Below are positions 10,164 to 18,412 of a stretch of 64,000 bases of DNA, in pieces (position 1 is the first letter of the stretch; each line of letters starts with the position of its first letter). Both the position numbers and the translations under genes were made by a program. The notes beneath the pieces were generated by a model. The model saw only the letters and a program-made list of their open reading frames with translations, had not been told where the DNA came from and did not search any database. The stretch covers positions 10,345-74,344 of the forward strand of contig CAZBNS010000001.1 in assembly GCA_964493475.1 (NCBI GenBank), read 5' to 3'. The DNA is from CALXSC01 sp964493475. Its GTDB lineage: Bacteria; Pseudomonadota; Alphaproteobacteria; Rickettsiales; UBA1997.

Positions 10164-10269
10164 TGTTTTTTAACACTTCGTTTTCTTTGCTACTCTTTCC
10201 AGCTTTAAAGCCAAAAAAAGTGCCTAAGGCAGAGAAGACTAGCAAAATTATATAAATTATTCTTTCCAT
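10075..10269 (-). CDS. Rz-like inner-membrane spanin, 64 aa
   Basis: A 64-residue protein with one N-terminal membrane helix (IIYIILLVFSALGTFFGFKAG) and a charged periplasmic tail. Its 3' end overlaps the Rz1-like lipoprotein gene in a different frame, and its start touches the stop of the holin-like gene. It is short for an i-spanin (lambda Rz is 153 aa), but the one-TM topology and embedded partner fit. The role, joining inner and outer membranes at the last step of lysis, is inferred from this arrangement. Confidence 0.6.
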   Translation of the reverse strand: MERIIYIILLVFSALGTFFGFKAGKSSKENEVLKNNADKQKKYNQKPSINSDDDLYNKLSKSDF

Positions 10270-10481
10270 TATTTTGAGTTATTATTGTCAATAATGTTTT
10301 GGTTTGCTTTTGTATTTACCAAACTAAACTTATCTAGGAAGTTGACAATCTTTGTTAAAACATCATCATCTTTTGTAGTTGGTGTTAATTTCACAATGAT
10401 TGTTGCTATTGATACAATACCGCCTAATATTGCGAGTAATTCATCGTAATGATTCTGAAAGAAATTAATTATTTCAGTCAT
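10269..10481 (-). CDS. Holin-like membrane protein, 70 aa
   Basis: A 70-residue protein with a single membrane helix (LLAILGGIVSIATIIVKL) followed by PTTKDDDVLTKIVNFLDKFS. The membrane segment followed by P-T-T-K-D-D is typical of a family of small phage holins. It is encoded at the head of the spanin-endolysin genes and shares one base with the Rz-like start. It would make the inner-membrane lesions that release the endolysin. One helix rather than two or three makes the holin class uncertain. Confidence 0.6.
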   Translation of the reverse strand: MTEIINFFQNHYDELLAILGGIVSIATIIVKLTPTTKDDDVLTKIVNFLDKFSLVNTKANQNIIDNNNSK

Positions 10482-10546
10482 GATTAAAATTATTTATTAA
10501 TAATGATTAAATTATATAAATTTGTTTGTATTGTGTAAGGATAAGA

Positions 10547-10849
10547 TTATTTGACATATTTATTTGCAATTATAGTTGCAACAAATGTAATAACGCCACC
10601 AGTAAAACAACTCAAAATTCCCATTCCCCAAAAATATTTTGAGTGTTTGTCTACTGTTTCCTTGCAATCTTTAAATTCAATAGCTTTTGTTTTTTTATAT
10701 TCATCAAATTCTTCAAATAATCCTTTTTTTCCATTTCCATATAGATCATGAGATATGCGGTTTAATTCAACTAAAACTTTTGTTTGGTTGTCTGATATTT
10801 CTTTTAATGATGTTTTTATTTCATTTAATGTTTGTTGAGTAGTTGCCAT
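10547..10849 (-). CDS. XhlA-like phage membrane protein of the lysis module, 100 aa
   Basis: A 100-residue protein with a long N-terminal coiled coil (QTLNEIKTSLKEISDNQTKV, with KVLVELNRI following) and a single C-terminal membrane helix (GILSCFTGGVITFVATII). This topology matches XhlA/hemolysin-type lysis accessory proteins. It is the first gene of the lysis group, 66 bp upstream of the holin-like gene. The function is inferred from topology and place, and a tail or neck role cannot be excluded. Confidence 0.45.
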   Translation of the reverse strand: MATTQQTLNEIKTSLKEISDNQTKVLVELNRISHDLYGNGKKGLFEEFDEYKKTKAIEFKDCKETVDKHSKYFWGMGILSCFTGGVITFVATIIANKYVK

Positions 10850-10878
10850 TTTCCTTTATATTCTTATCCTATGTTAAT

Positions 10879-11442
10879 TTATAAATTTTTTATTCTTTCC
10901 ATCTCTGTATTTACTATATCAGCAAAATCTATATCAAGATCTTCCAGCTCATCATCTCCTAAACTTTCTATTTGAGAATAATATTGATTATATCTAGTTC
11001 TCATATTGGCACTAAATGTTCCATTGTAAGTAATAGCACCTAAATTATGAGTTTTATATTCACAAGCTATAACAAATTCAGCCGCATCACTTTTATTGAT
11101 TAATTCTTTGATCTTCGCATATTTTTTGCCATATGATAATATTTCAGAATAAATGTCATTACTTGATGCTGTTTCGCTTCCTGATGATTCGCTAGTAATT
11201 TCGGTTTTTACACCATCATTTAAATGTATTTGATAAACTCGTAGGAAATACATTTTATAATCATTCAAACTTAAAAATTGAATAATATTATTTATAACAA
11301 GCTTATCTTTTACATCATTAAAATAACCAGCTTTTACTACAGTATTAATAGAATCATCAGATTTATAACCGCAAATCTGAAATGTCATTTTACTCTTTGA
11401 ATTCCCGCTAAATATACAAAATTTTTCAATATCAAAACTCAT
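10879..11442 (-). CDS. Phage structural protein of unknown role, 187 aa
   Basis: A 187-residue protein between the scaffold and lysis genes. Its N-terminus (ICGYKSDDSINTVVKAGYF, then KLVINNIIQFL) resembles the block at the start of the 210-aa structural protein at 7885-8517 (D-T/S-I...GYF...LK/KL-x-I). The C-terminal half is acidic (LGDDELEDLDIDFADI). Its position between scaffold and capsid in the late operon supports a virion or assembly role. I do not recognise a specific family. Confidence 0.45.
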   Translation of the reverse strand: MSFDIEKFCIFSGNSKSKMTFQICGYKSDDSINTVVKAGYFNDVKDKLVINNIIQFLSLNDYKMYFLRVYQIHLNDGVKTEITSESSGSETASSNDIYSEILSYGKKYAKIKELINKSDAAEFVIACEYKTHNLGAITYNGTFSANMRTRYNQYYSQIESLGDDELEDLDIDFADIVNTEMERIKNL

Positions 11443-11451
11443 ATAAAAACC

Positions 11452-12324
11452 CTATAATAATGAACCTTTTCTTCCAGCTCTGATTCTCTGTTGAATGATT
11501 TCTGCTCTTCTCAAATCTGTTGTGTTGTCGTCTTTGTATTCTCTGGCAAGCGCAATATCATCAGCAAGACCGCCAACATTAATATCTGTTGGTATATCTT
11601 CATTTCTTCCGCTGCCAAATATTGCATTTCTTATCGTGTTAATAGTAGCTACTCCAACCGCTCCACTGCCTATAAATTGTTTTAATTCTGCTTTTTGTTC
11701 TTCATTAAATCCGCCAAAATTGTCAATAAACTCCATATCACTTTTAATTAATCTATCAGCATCTTTACCAAGTTTTGCTTTTTCGTTTTTAATCCAGTCA
11801 TTTTTTTGAATCTCTATCTCTTCTTTGCTTCTTGTATCAAAAACTCCAGCTTTTACAAGTGTATCATTCATAAAATCAACAACTGCTTTGTGTTGTTCTA
11901 AATTCAAACCTGTATTTTTCGCTAATTCATTAAAAGATTTAAGAGTTTCTTTTGCTATCTCATCTTCTTTATAATACTTTTCAAATTTACTATCAGGTTT
12001 ATAATTCATTTCGTAATCTTTTAAATCATTAGGTGCTTTACCTTTTGAAACTATTTTTCTTAAATCTAAATTTTGTTTTTGTAGTCCTTCAACTTCTTTT
12101 TTATGATTTTCAAATTTTGCTTTTATCGCATCGTATTTAACAGAACTTGTTGTTAAATCATAAGTTTCAGCATCAAACCCATCAGGATATTTTGAATTAT
12201 CAGTCTTTGTAGTATCAACACCATCATTATTTGTTGCTTTTGTTTGAGTATCATTATCTCCTAAATTATCATCAAGCATTGTTGGTGTAATATCATCATT
12301 ATTTAAATCATTCTCTATTGGCAT
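11452..12324 (-). CDS. Capsid scaffolding protein, 290 aa
   Basis: A 290-residue acidic N-terminal region (MPIENDLNNDDITPTMLDDN) followed by a long charged helical middle (KAKFENHKKEVEGLQKQNLDL) and a basic C-terminus (RRAEIIQQRIRAGRKGS). This is the usual composition of podovirus scaffolding proteins, which template capsid assembly and contact the coat through a basic C-terminal end. The gene follows the portal and two small genes, matching standard order. No protease motif is visible. Confidence 0.6.
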   Translation of the reverse strand: MPIENDLNNDDITPTMLDDNLGDNDTQTKATNNDGVDTTKTDNSKYPDGFDAETYDLTTSSVKYDAIKAKFENHKKEVEGLQKQNLDLRKIVSKGKAPNDLKDYEMNYKPDSKFEKYYKEDEIAKETLKSFNELAKNTGLNLEQHKAVVDFMNDTLVKAGVFDTRSKEEIEIQKNDWIKNEKAKLGKDADRLIKSDMEFIDNFGGFNEEQKAELKQFIGSGAVGVATINTIRNAIFGSGRNEDIPTDINVGGLADDIALAREYKDDNTTDLRRAEIIQQRIRAGRKGSLL

Positions 12325-12327
12325 TTC

Positions 12328-12471
12328 TTACCTTTTTTCACTATTAATAAAATTGTTTATCATTTCCAATTTTTCTAAAATTAAAACTAATAAATAAAAA
12401 CTCGCTCCATCTGGGCTAATCCTTTGTTCGTCCAATTCCTTAATTATTTGTTCCTTTGTTTTCGTTTCCAT
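12328..12471 (-). CDS. Small phage ORF, 47 aa
   Basis: A 47-codon frame from the ATG at 12471 (METKTKEQIIKELDEQRISP) to the TAA at 12328-12330 fills the space between the Bbp19-like gene and the scaffold gene. Its start overlaps the end of the Bbp19-like gene by 32 bp, and its stop lies 3 bp before the scaffold start. The tight tiling suggests it is translated. The product is a short, mainly helical protein with a hydrophobic FYLLVLILEKLEMI segment. No function can be assigned. Confidence 0.45.
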   Translation of the reverse strand: METKTKEQIIKELDEQRISPDGASFYLLVLILEKLEMINNFINSEKR

Positions 12472-12706
12472 TATTCTCTTTTTTATTATTATGAATATAA
12501 ACCAAAGTATTTAATTCTTTGATCGTTGATGCTCTGCCTAGTCTATAAAATGTTTCATTTGTATTAAATGTATCAGCTTGAACATAATCAGCATACATAA
12601 AGTTTAAAAACTCTAATATCTTCTGCCCTTCCTCTGTTGAAAATAATTCAGCAGTCTTTTTTCTCATCAACTCTTTTTGTTCTTTATTGTAAATCTTTTT
12701 TTGCAT
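12440..12706 (-). CDS. Bbp19-like small virion protein, 88 aa
   Basis: The protein from MQKKIYNKEQ onward carries ILEFLNFMYADYVQADTF and ETFYRLGRASTIKELNTLVY, resembling the Bbp19 structural domain found next to podovirus portal genes (a short helix then xF.x.GRRSV...L). The start at 12706 has a strong GGAGG ribosome binding site 9 bases upstream. A longer frame from 12772 lies inside the portal coding region with no such site, so I reject it. The gene overlaps the portal stop by 23 bp. The role is structural but otherwise unknown. Confidence 0.5.
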   Translation of the reverse strand: MQKKIYNKEQKELMRKKTAELFSTEEGQKILEFLNFMYADYVQADTFNTNETFYRLGRASTIKELNTLVYIHNNKKENNGNENKGTNN

Positions 12707-14309
12707 TAGCTTTTCCCTCCTCAATGACATTTGAAACATTAACATTGTCTTGCATATTTTGAATTTCAGCATTTCGTTGATTTTGAATTATTTCTGTTTC
12801 CTTTTGTTCCGCCTCTGCTTCTGAATTTATAAACTCACTGGAAACACCAGCTAATTTCAACATATAAGGCAAGATTTTATCAAGCTTAATACACTTAGTG
12901 ATTAATCTTCCAGTTGGATCAAAACTTGCTAAAATCTGCATTGCATTAACCGTTTTAGATAGCTCTTCTTGATTGCTCTGTAAAGCTAAAGCCGTCTTTA
13001 TTTTTACCTTGATTATGTAATTGTCTATTTGTGCTAAATCAAAATCTTGCGCTATATAACCAAAAGTTTGCAATACTTCAATTATTCTTTTTGTTAATGG
13101 TTTTAAAAATTCGGTTAATAATCGTCCAAACATTGAAGTAAGATTTACATTTAATTCAGCAACTCTTTGGCTTACTTCTGTTGCGCTTCTAACAGCAGAA
13201 TCATCAGGTATAGTATTATCAAGCATAATTCTTTTAATTCTCATTTCCATGCTTGAAATATTGTATTGGGTAATATCAAAATTTAAGTTTGAAGATGTAT
13301 TAATCGATGTAATATATGGGTTTCTTGTGTCATTATCGGGAACTGGAATCATAGCACCGGGTTCCAAGACTAATGTATCAGGATCTATCATCCCATCGTC
13401 CTTGTACATATAAGTTGGAATTGCGAAAGCTAATGCCCTTAAAGCGTAATCAATAATTTTATTTAATGTCTTAACTTCAGGCACTGCAATAGTTCCAACG
13501 CCTCTTCCATATACTTCACCACTACTTTTATTCCATCTTAAAATAATAAAAGGATTGGTTTTGTATGTTCTTTTTACGATAATGTTTTTATCTTTTGAGG
13601 CGTTATTATTTATAATTAAATAATTAAAATTATTTTTATCATAGTTATATTTCACTACTTCAAGTAAATTTACACTTTCATCTGCTTTTTTATTTCTAAT
13701 TTCATATTTAGCATCGTCCCAAACATATTTTATTTCTTTCTCTTTAATACTTATTTCTCTATAAACTGCATCAATTTCACCATTAAATCCTTCATGTATA
13801 GAATAGTCTTTAAATGGTATTGTTTTAAATACTATTGGATCTCTAAATTTACTTCCTTGAACTAATAAACAAGATGTTCCAAGTATTAAATCATTATAAA
13901 ATTCTGGCATTGCAGCATCAAAATTGCTAGCATTTTTAAAAGCGTTTAGAAGTTTACCTAACTTTTCTAATTCTTTGTCTTTTTCTTCTTTACCATCTAT
14001 ATAATCAGCGTATTCTAACCCTAAAAAATCAGTATTTATTGGCGTTATTATTTGTTGCATCTTGTTAACAAAATTATTTGCTGAATTTAAACCTATTGAA
14101 CTGGTTATCTGAGCATTCTTCTCTTGATAATTTTTGTTATTTTTATCATCTTTGCTTTCAATTTTAGATTTAAACGGCATTATATATTCTGCTACTTCTT
14201 CATATTTCGTATTCCAACTTTGTTTTATCTGTTTGCAAGTTTCAAATTCCTTGATTATTTTTTGTATATCAATTGTTGAATCTTCTTTTTGCTTTTGTCT
14301 TAATTCCAT
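12684..14309 (-). CDS. Podovirus portal (head-tail connector) protein, 541 aa
   Basis: A 541-residue protein with hallmarks of the podovirus head-to-tail connector family: an N-terminal helix ending in EVAEYIMPFKSKI, GLNSANNFVNKMQQIITP, a FYNDLILGTSCLLVQ segment, a GRGVGTIAVPEVKTLNKI stretch (about residues 270-290), and a TEVSQRVAELNVNLTSMFGR motif (about 400). It forms the dodecameric DNA gate at one capsid vertex. The size matches T7 gp8-type portals. It is encoded 3 bp after a 90-aa protein and downstream of the terminase. Confidence 0.85.
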   Translation of the reverse strand: MELRQKQKEDSTIDIQKIIKEFETCKQIKQSWNTKYEEVAEYIMPFKSKIESKDDKNNKNYQEKNAQITSSIGLNSANNFVNKMQQIITPINTDFLGLEYADYIDGKEEKDKELEKLGKLLNAFKNASNFDAAMPEFYNDLILGTSCLLVQGSKFRDPIVFKTIPFKDYSIHEGFNGEIDAVYREISIKEKEIKYVWDDAKYEIRNKKADESVNLLEVVKYNYDKNNFNYLIINNNASKDKNIIVKRTYKTNPFIILRWNKSSGEVYGRGVGTIAVPEVKTLNKIIDYALRALAFAIPTYMYKDDGMIDPDTLVLEPGAMIPVPDNDTRNPYITSINTSSNLNFDITQYNISSMEMRIKRIMLDNTIPDDSAVRSATEVSQRVAELNVNLTSMFGRLLTEFLKPLTKRIIEVLQTFGYIAQDFDLAQIDNYIIKVKIKTALALQSNQEELSKTVNAMQILASFDPTGRLITKCIKLDKILPYMLKLAGVSSEFINSEAEAEQKETEIIQNQRNAEIQNMQDNVNVSNVIEEGKANAKKDLQ

Positions 14310-14312
14310 AAA

Positions 14313-14585
14313 TTAACCTAATGTTTCATTATCTAAAAGACTATAGCCAGAGCTACTTGTCGAACCATTATTTGAATAAGATTCAGAATTATCACTACTG
14401 CCTAATAAATTATATCTTTGTTCATCAATCAGTTGTTTTCTCTTTTTTAAAGCTTCTGCCTTTTCACTTGCTATTTGTTGATTTAATAATGCATTTTGTC
14501 TTTTTTGCTCTTTATTGGCTTTTTTAGTCTCGTTGATTCCTAAAATAGTTGTTGCTACACCAGCTGCAGCTGCGACCGCTCCCAT
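14313..14585 (-). CDS. Small phage virion-type protein, 90 aa
   Basis: A 90-residue protein with an Ala-rich hydrophobic N-terminus (GAVAAAAGVATTILGI), a basic Gln/Lys helical middle and a Ser-rich tail. Such small proteins occur between terminase and portal in podoviruses and resemble short versions of internal virion proteins. The gene is packed between its neighbours with 2-3 bp gaps. The function is not identifiable from sequence. Confidence 0.45.
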   Translation of the reverse strand: MGAVAAAAGVATTILGINETKKANKEQKRQNALLNQQIASEKAEALKKRKQLIDEQRYNLLGSSDNSESYSNNGSTSSSGYSLLDNETLG

Positions 14586-14587
14586 AA

Positions 14588-14950
14588 TTACCTCTCTTGA
14601 ATTTTATTAAAAAATTGTGAACAAGAAAAATAAATTCCATTCATATTAAGTAAAATTTTGCCAATTGAAATACAGTTATAAAAATGCAAATTCATAAATT
14701 GATTATATTTTTTTATATTTTGTTTAACTGTTTTTGAAGCAACCATTTTATACCCCAAAATAGACTTATTTTTTAATCTATCAACAACATTACAATCAAA
14801 ACCAGTTTGTAAGAGTATATTATTTTTTATTGGATTGATTAATATTTTATCATCAATAACATACATTAAATGTTGATGCCATAAATCCTTTTTAAGTAAA
14901 ATTATTGTAATTTTCCTGTTTAAAATGCTTTCTAATATTGGCCGCTCCAT
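14588..14950 (-). CDS. Phage protein next to terminase, possible Cys-protease-like fold, 120 aa
   Basis: A 120-residue protein that overlaps the end of the terminase gene by 19 bp. The middle contains NLHFYNCISIGKILLNMNG followed by SCSQFFNK. Small proteins with a similar C-[IV]-x-x-[GV]-K-x-x-L-x-[IM]-x-G then S/TP-xx-[LF] pattern are encoded beside terminase in several podoviruses. I recall the pattern but no assigned function. A papain-like (NlpC/P60-like) fold is only a guess. Confidence 0.4.
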   Translation of the reverse strand: MERPILESILNRKITIILLKKDLWHQHLMYVIDDKILINPIKNNILLQTGFDCNVVDRLKNKSILGYKMVASKTVKQNIKKYNQFMNLHFYNCISIGKILLNMNGIYFSCSQFFNKIQER

Positions 14951-16269
14951 ATTTTTACTACTCTTTTTTTATTAACAAAATTACCTTTAAATGTCATTTT
15001 ATTATAAATCTTTGGTAAGATCCTAAAAGCGTCTGCACCATGAGAAGTCCAATCATGCAACGGCTGTTCCTTGTAGCATTGCTTTTTTTCGTCAAACTCT
15101 CTTCTGTAATTTTTCAGCGCATCAAGTCCTTGCTTGCAGTTCGTTTTATCAAATATACATTTACTCAATATTCCCCTAACAGCCTGTATATCCGCATATA
15201 CATCGTTTGTTCTATCCCAAACAACTACATTATTCAATCCTAATTGTATTAATTGATTTTGAACTGTTGAACTCTTTTCAGTTATTGATAATGTTCTATG
15301 TCCGCCATCATGTGGTAAATTATGCTGTGAATAATGATAAGGTTTTGAATTGATTATATCAACATAATGAGCTAAACCATAGCCATTTGCCTCATAATAA
15401 TCAAGAACTTGAACCTCATTCTGTCTAGGAATAACAAACCATATAGCCATACTATCACTTATGCCTAAATCCCAGAGTGTTTGAACTAAACCTTGTCCAT
15501 CATATACGATTTTGTCTTTAAAGTTAGTTTCTGCAATGTTTGAAAGAATATCGTTATAATACGAGCCAGTCAAGGCACCAGCAAAACTACAATAATATTC
15601 CTGTTGTATTAATTCCTCTGGTCTGCCTTGTATTCTTATACTATTTATTTGCTCTTCTGTAATAATTCCAGTGTCCTTTATTGTTTTTAAGCTAGCATAA
15701 TGTCGTGGATCTTTGCTGTTTTTTAGATAGTTAAACATGTCAAAACAATGGTTCTCACCTAACGGTGTTGAGTTAAAAATACACCAGCCATTATTTCGTA
15801 ATAAAATAGGTTCTATTATAGAATCCCATAAGCTAGGTTTTTGTTGTGCAAATTCAGATATTACCACGCCATTTGGGTTTGCGCCTCTTAAACTGTCCGG
15901 ATTATCAGCTCCTAAAATTCTAATAATTGAACCATTAATGAGTTCAATTTTCATTTCTGATTCACTTCTTTTTGCAACTATTTCAGCAGGAATAAGTTCT
16001 GGATATCTTATTTGCACACCATTAACTTCGATAAAAGCCTCCCAGAAGCTTTTTCTAGCTTGAACGGTTGATGGAAATATATACCAGTATAAACCGGTCT
16101 TTTCAATTGCTTTTTCCGCTATAACATTAAAACAAAAAACATCTTTTCCGGCTCTTCTATGCCATATTAAAATTGCTCTTTTTATGTCATCATTAATGCA
16201 TTTATCCCAAGGCTCAACTTGATGAGGTAAAAAATTAATCAAAGGAAAAACTATCTCTTTTTCGTTCAT
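14932..16269 (-). CDS. terL: Terminase large subunit, 445 aa
   Basis: The ATPase/nuclease that drives DNA packaging. Visible are a Walker-A variant WHRRAGKD (residues 36-43), SLRGANPNGVVISEFAQQKPSLWDSI (Walker B/coupling region, about 125-150), FNSTPLG (motif III) and nuclease-domain acidic residues in the C-terminal half (QTLWDLGISDSMAIWF and EPLHDWTSHGADAFR). The length suits a podovirus TerL. It overlaps the small-terminase-like gene by 4 bp at its 5' end. Confidence 0.88.
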   Translation of the reverse strand: MNEKEIVFPLINFLPHQVEPWDKCINDDIKRAILIWHRRAGKDVFCFNVIAEKAIEKTGLYWYIFPSTVQARKSFWEAFIEVNGVQIRYPELIPAEIVAKRSESEMKIELINGSIIRILGADNPDSLRGANPNGVVISEFAQQKPSLWDSIIEPILLRNNGWCIFNSTPLGENHCFDMFNYLKNSKDPRHYASLKTIKDTGIITEEQINSIRIQGRPEELIQQEYYCSFAGALTGSYYNDILSNIAETNFKDKIVYDGQGLVQTLWDLGISDSMAIWFVIPRQNEVQVLDYYEANGYGLAHYVDIINSKPYHYSQHNLPHDGGHRTLSITEKSSTVQNQLIQLGLNNVVVWDRTNDVYADIQAVRGILSKCIFDKTNCKQGLDALKNYRREFDEKKQCYKEQPLHDWTSHGADAFRILPKIYNKMTFKGNFVNKKRVVKIWSGQY

Positions 16270-16649
16270 TTCTTTTTCAGCCCTTTAATTGTTATTGTTA
16301 TGTTATCTCTGCTTTTATCTTCAGGTTTTTCACCAACCGTATCTCGCATTGCCAGAAATGCTTGAACTGAATTTTTGGACCCACTCATTGAGGTTTTAAT
16401 CAATGATAAAATCATTGAAGTTTGTAAGTCTATTTTTCTGTTTGCTAGCTCAGGAAAATTTTGCTTTAATTGTTCCCTCATTTTTTCCGGTGTTTCTGTA
16501 TTTAAGCACTCTAAAATCGTTTCTTTAAATAACTTTCTCTTTTTTTTATTTTCTACCGATTTTTTACCGCCTTTGCTTCCTCGCTTCTTTGCTTCCTCTT
16601 TGCTTAACTCACCTTTTTTAATTGGTTTTAAATTTTTTTCATTTGCCAT
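16266..16649 (-). CDS. Terminase small-subunit-like DNA-binding protein, 127 aa
   Basis: A 127-residue basic protein. A Lys/Gly-rich N-terminus (SKEEAKKRGSKGGKKSVENKKKRK) is followed by a helical segment and AFLAMRDTVGEKPEDKS, a combination seen in phage proteins annotated as terminase small subunit-like. The stop overlaps the TerL start by 4 bp, the usual TerS-TerL arrangement. It would recognise the packaging site and stimulate the large subunit. The family match is moderate. Confidence 0.6.
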   Translation of the reverse strand: MANEKNLKPIKKGELSKEEAKKRGSKGGKKSVENKKKRKLFKETILECLNTETPEKMREQLKQNFPELANRKIDLQTSMILSLIKTSMSGSKNSVQAFLAMRDTVGEKPEDKSRDNITITIKGLKKK

Positions 16650-17302
16650 TTTTGCCCTATTAAGTGATTTCTAACATCCTCCGGAATATCAACACTCACA
16701 ACCCCATTATTTTTTACTTTTTTCAAAAAATCTTTGCTTCTCAAGTAATCCGTATAAGTCAAATATTGTTCGGTTTCATGAGTTATTGGTTTTATACGAT
16801 GAAATTCGCTATCAAGGCCACAGCCAAAATAAGTTCCTTCTATTGATGGATTTAAGATCATTGCTTGAAGTCTAATAAACCCTTCCATTAGCGTATCAAG
16901 CTTGAGAAAATCAACACCCTGCTCTATAAGTTCCTTCCTTTCGTTTGAGCACTTATATTTTGCAATGGCTTTTTTTGTCTCTTCGTTGAAATTTTTAAAT
17001 TTTTCAATTGCTTGTTCATTTCTTTTAATTTCAATTTGTTCTTTTGTTTTTTTCTCAATATTTTCAACGCCGGTTAATTGAGCTATAACTTGATGTAGAT
17101 TTGGCCTTATTTTGCTGCTTTTATACTTGTAGTGTTGATTAATTGCAACTTTGATATCATACGGGAAGAATGCATCCAATTCTTGCTGAATCAATTCTAT
17201 TCCATCATACATCTTGGTTTTATTTGTGCTATTGACATTGTATAACTCACAAATGTGCTCTATATATGCCGTTGCCTGCTCATTTGACTGTTTATTTTCC
17301 AT
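16628..17302 (-). CDS. Phage protein of unknown function, 224 aa (replication loader position)
   Basis: A 224-residue, mainly helical protein. The first 80 residues include YDGIELIQQELDAFFPYDIK, HYKYKSSKIRPNLHQVIAQL, with an RPNLHQ element of a type found in small helical domains of phage replication/loader proteins. No ATPase motif is visible. It overlaps the small-terminase-like gene by 22 bp and follows a DUF6291-like gene, so it sits between replication-type and packaging genes. A helicase-loader role is speculative. Confidence 0.4.
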   Translation of the reverse strand: MENKQSNEQATAYIEHICELYNVNSTNKTKMYDGIELIQQELDAFFPYDIKVAINQHYKYKSSKIRPNLHQVIAQLTGVENIEKKTKEQIEIKRNEQAIEKFKNFNEETKKAIAKYKCSNERKELIEQGVDFLKLDTLMEGFIRLQAMILNPSIEGTYFGCGLDSEFHRIKPITHETEQYLTYTDYLRSKDFLKKVKNNGVVSVDIPEDVRNHLIGQKWQMKKI

Positions 17303-17314
17303 TATAGCTCCTTT

Positions 17315-17962
17315 TTATAAATAAAATTTTTCTTCACTTTCTTCTGTCTCTTCATGTCTAAACTTTACTGGTAGATTCTTTATTTTTTCTTTCTTTTCCC
17401 ATGTTATAACTGCACTTTTCCAGTCTTTCATTGGTTGATTACCAACTTTCCACCCCTTACTTTCATAAAAAGCAACAAATGATTCTGCATCAAGTTTATT
17501 ATCTCGTTCTTTACAATATTCTTGAACTTCTTGAATAGTTGGTTTTTGAAATTTGGTTTTTTCTTTTTTTATATTTTTTTCTTTATATATTTCTTTTTCT
17601 ATTTCTTTCTCTTTCCCTATTTCTTTTTCTATTTCTTTCTCTTCTTCTTTTTCTTCTTGTTCGTTTGTTAATTTTTGTTCTTGTTTGTTCTTGTTTGTTA
17701 ATTTTTGTTGTTCGTTTGTTTCTGTTTGTTTTTTTCCTAATCTATTTATAGCTTTTTTTCTACCACTTTCTAAATTAGGTTTTACAAGTTCCCAAGCCAT
17801 CTTTAACATGCCACTAAAATTCGGCTCATTTCCATTTAAAGAATATTCACAAATAGCATTATAAAAATCTGCTTGTTGAGATTTATCTTCTAAATTTTTT
17901 ATTGCTTCAAAAAAACTTAAATAGAATGTAAATTGCGTTCTGTTTTTGTTATTTTTTATCAT
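17315..17962 (-). CDS. DUF6291-like phage protein with Lys/Glu repeat, 215 aa
   Basis: The first 90 residues (FTFYLSFFEAIKNLEDKSQQ, ADFYNAICEYSLNGNEPNFSG, MLKMAWELVKPNLESGRKKA) match the conserved N-terminal part of the DUF6291 phage family. Then comes a low-complexity linker of repeated KEIEKE/KEKE units (about residues 110-140) and a C-terminal domain with YCKERDNKLDAESFVAFYE...GWKVGNQPMKDWKSAVITWE. That C-terminal element is common in phage replication proteins. The overall role is probably in DNA replication initiation. The linker corresponds to a strand-biased tract at 17540-17650. Confidence 0.6.
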   Translation of the reverse strand: MIKNNKNRTQFTFYLSFFEAIKNLEDKSQQADFYNAICEYSLNGNEPNFSGMLKMAWELVKPNLESGRKKAINRLGKKQTETNEQQKLTNKNKQEQKLTNEQEEKEEEKEIEKEIGKEKEIEKEIYKEKNIKKEKTKFQKPTIQEVQEYCKERDNKLDAESFVAFYESKGWKVGNQPMKDWKSAVITWEKKEKIKNLPVKFRHEETEESEEKFYL

Positions 17963-17980
17963 TTTTTTCGTCCCTTTTTA

Positions 17981-18412
17981 TTATTGATAATGATGTAAGT
18001 TGTTTTTAGTTTGTTCTTGTTTGTTATTTTTTGTTTCTGTTTGTTTTTGTTTTTTAATTTCGTCCATATTAAATAAATCAGGACTAGGGAGGGATGAGCT
18101 ACCTAATCCTGTTACCTGTTCTAAATCAGCGATTGCTTCGTTAAAATTTAAAACAGTATATCTTAAAAACTTGTAGCCAAGTTTTGTCATTAAATTGTAT
18201 TTTTCGCAGTCTTTACTATACCCTGTAATTGAAGTATGTCTTGCCTTTGCAGATACAACACCCTCATATTCAACCAAAATAGACTTGTTGTTCTTACTTA
18301 CTTTCCAATCTGCTCTGAATTTTCTTGTAGAACAAAACTTGTATTCAGGCTCAACAATATAACCAAGCCCAGTAAATATTTGTTTAAAATTATCTTTTGT
18401 AAGATTCGTCAT
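17981..18412 (-). CDS. Phage PD-(D/E)XK-type endonuclease-like protein, 143 aa
   Basis: A 143-residue protein with FRADWKV...SILVEYEG, then ARHTSITGYSKDCEKYNLMTKLGYKFLRYT. An acidic D-W, an E-Y-E-G strand, and a following G-[FY]..DCEKYN..xxxGW/YxxLR[FY] pattern are typical of small phage nucleases of the restriction-endonuclease-like fold, possibly resolvase-type. It lies at the start of the minus-strand operon among replication genes. The last 35 residues are Gln/Lys-rich and probably disordered. The substrate is unknown. Confidence 0.6.
   Translation of the reverse strand: MTNLTKDNFKQIFTGLGYIVEPEYKFCSTRKFRADWKVSKNNKSILVEYEGVVSAKARHTSITGYSKDCEKYNLMTKLGYKFLRYTVLNFNEAIADLEQVTGLGSSSLPSPDLFNMDEIKKQKQTETKNNKQEQTKNNLHHYQ

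Noticed and set aside
12707..12772. Longer start of the Bbp19-like protein
   Set aside because: The extension is within the portal coding region and GGAGG lies directly before the later ATG.
17539..17864. Plus-strand open frames of Phe/Ser/Leu repeats
   Set aside because: They are the complement of the Lys/Glu repeat linker of the DUF6291-like gene and look like an artefact of composition.
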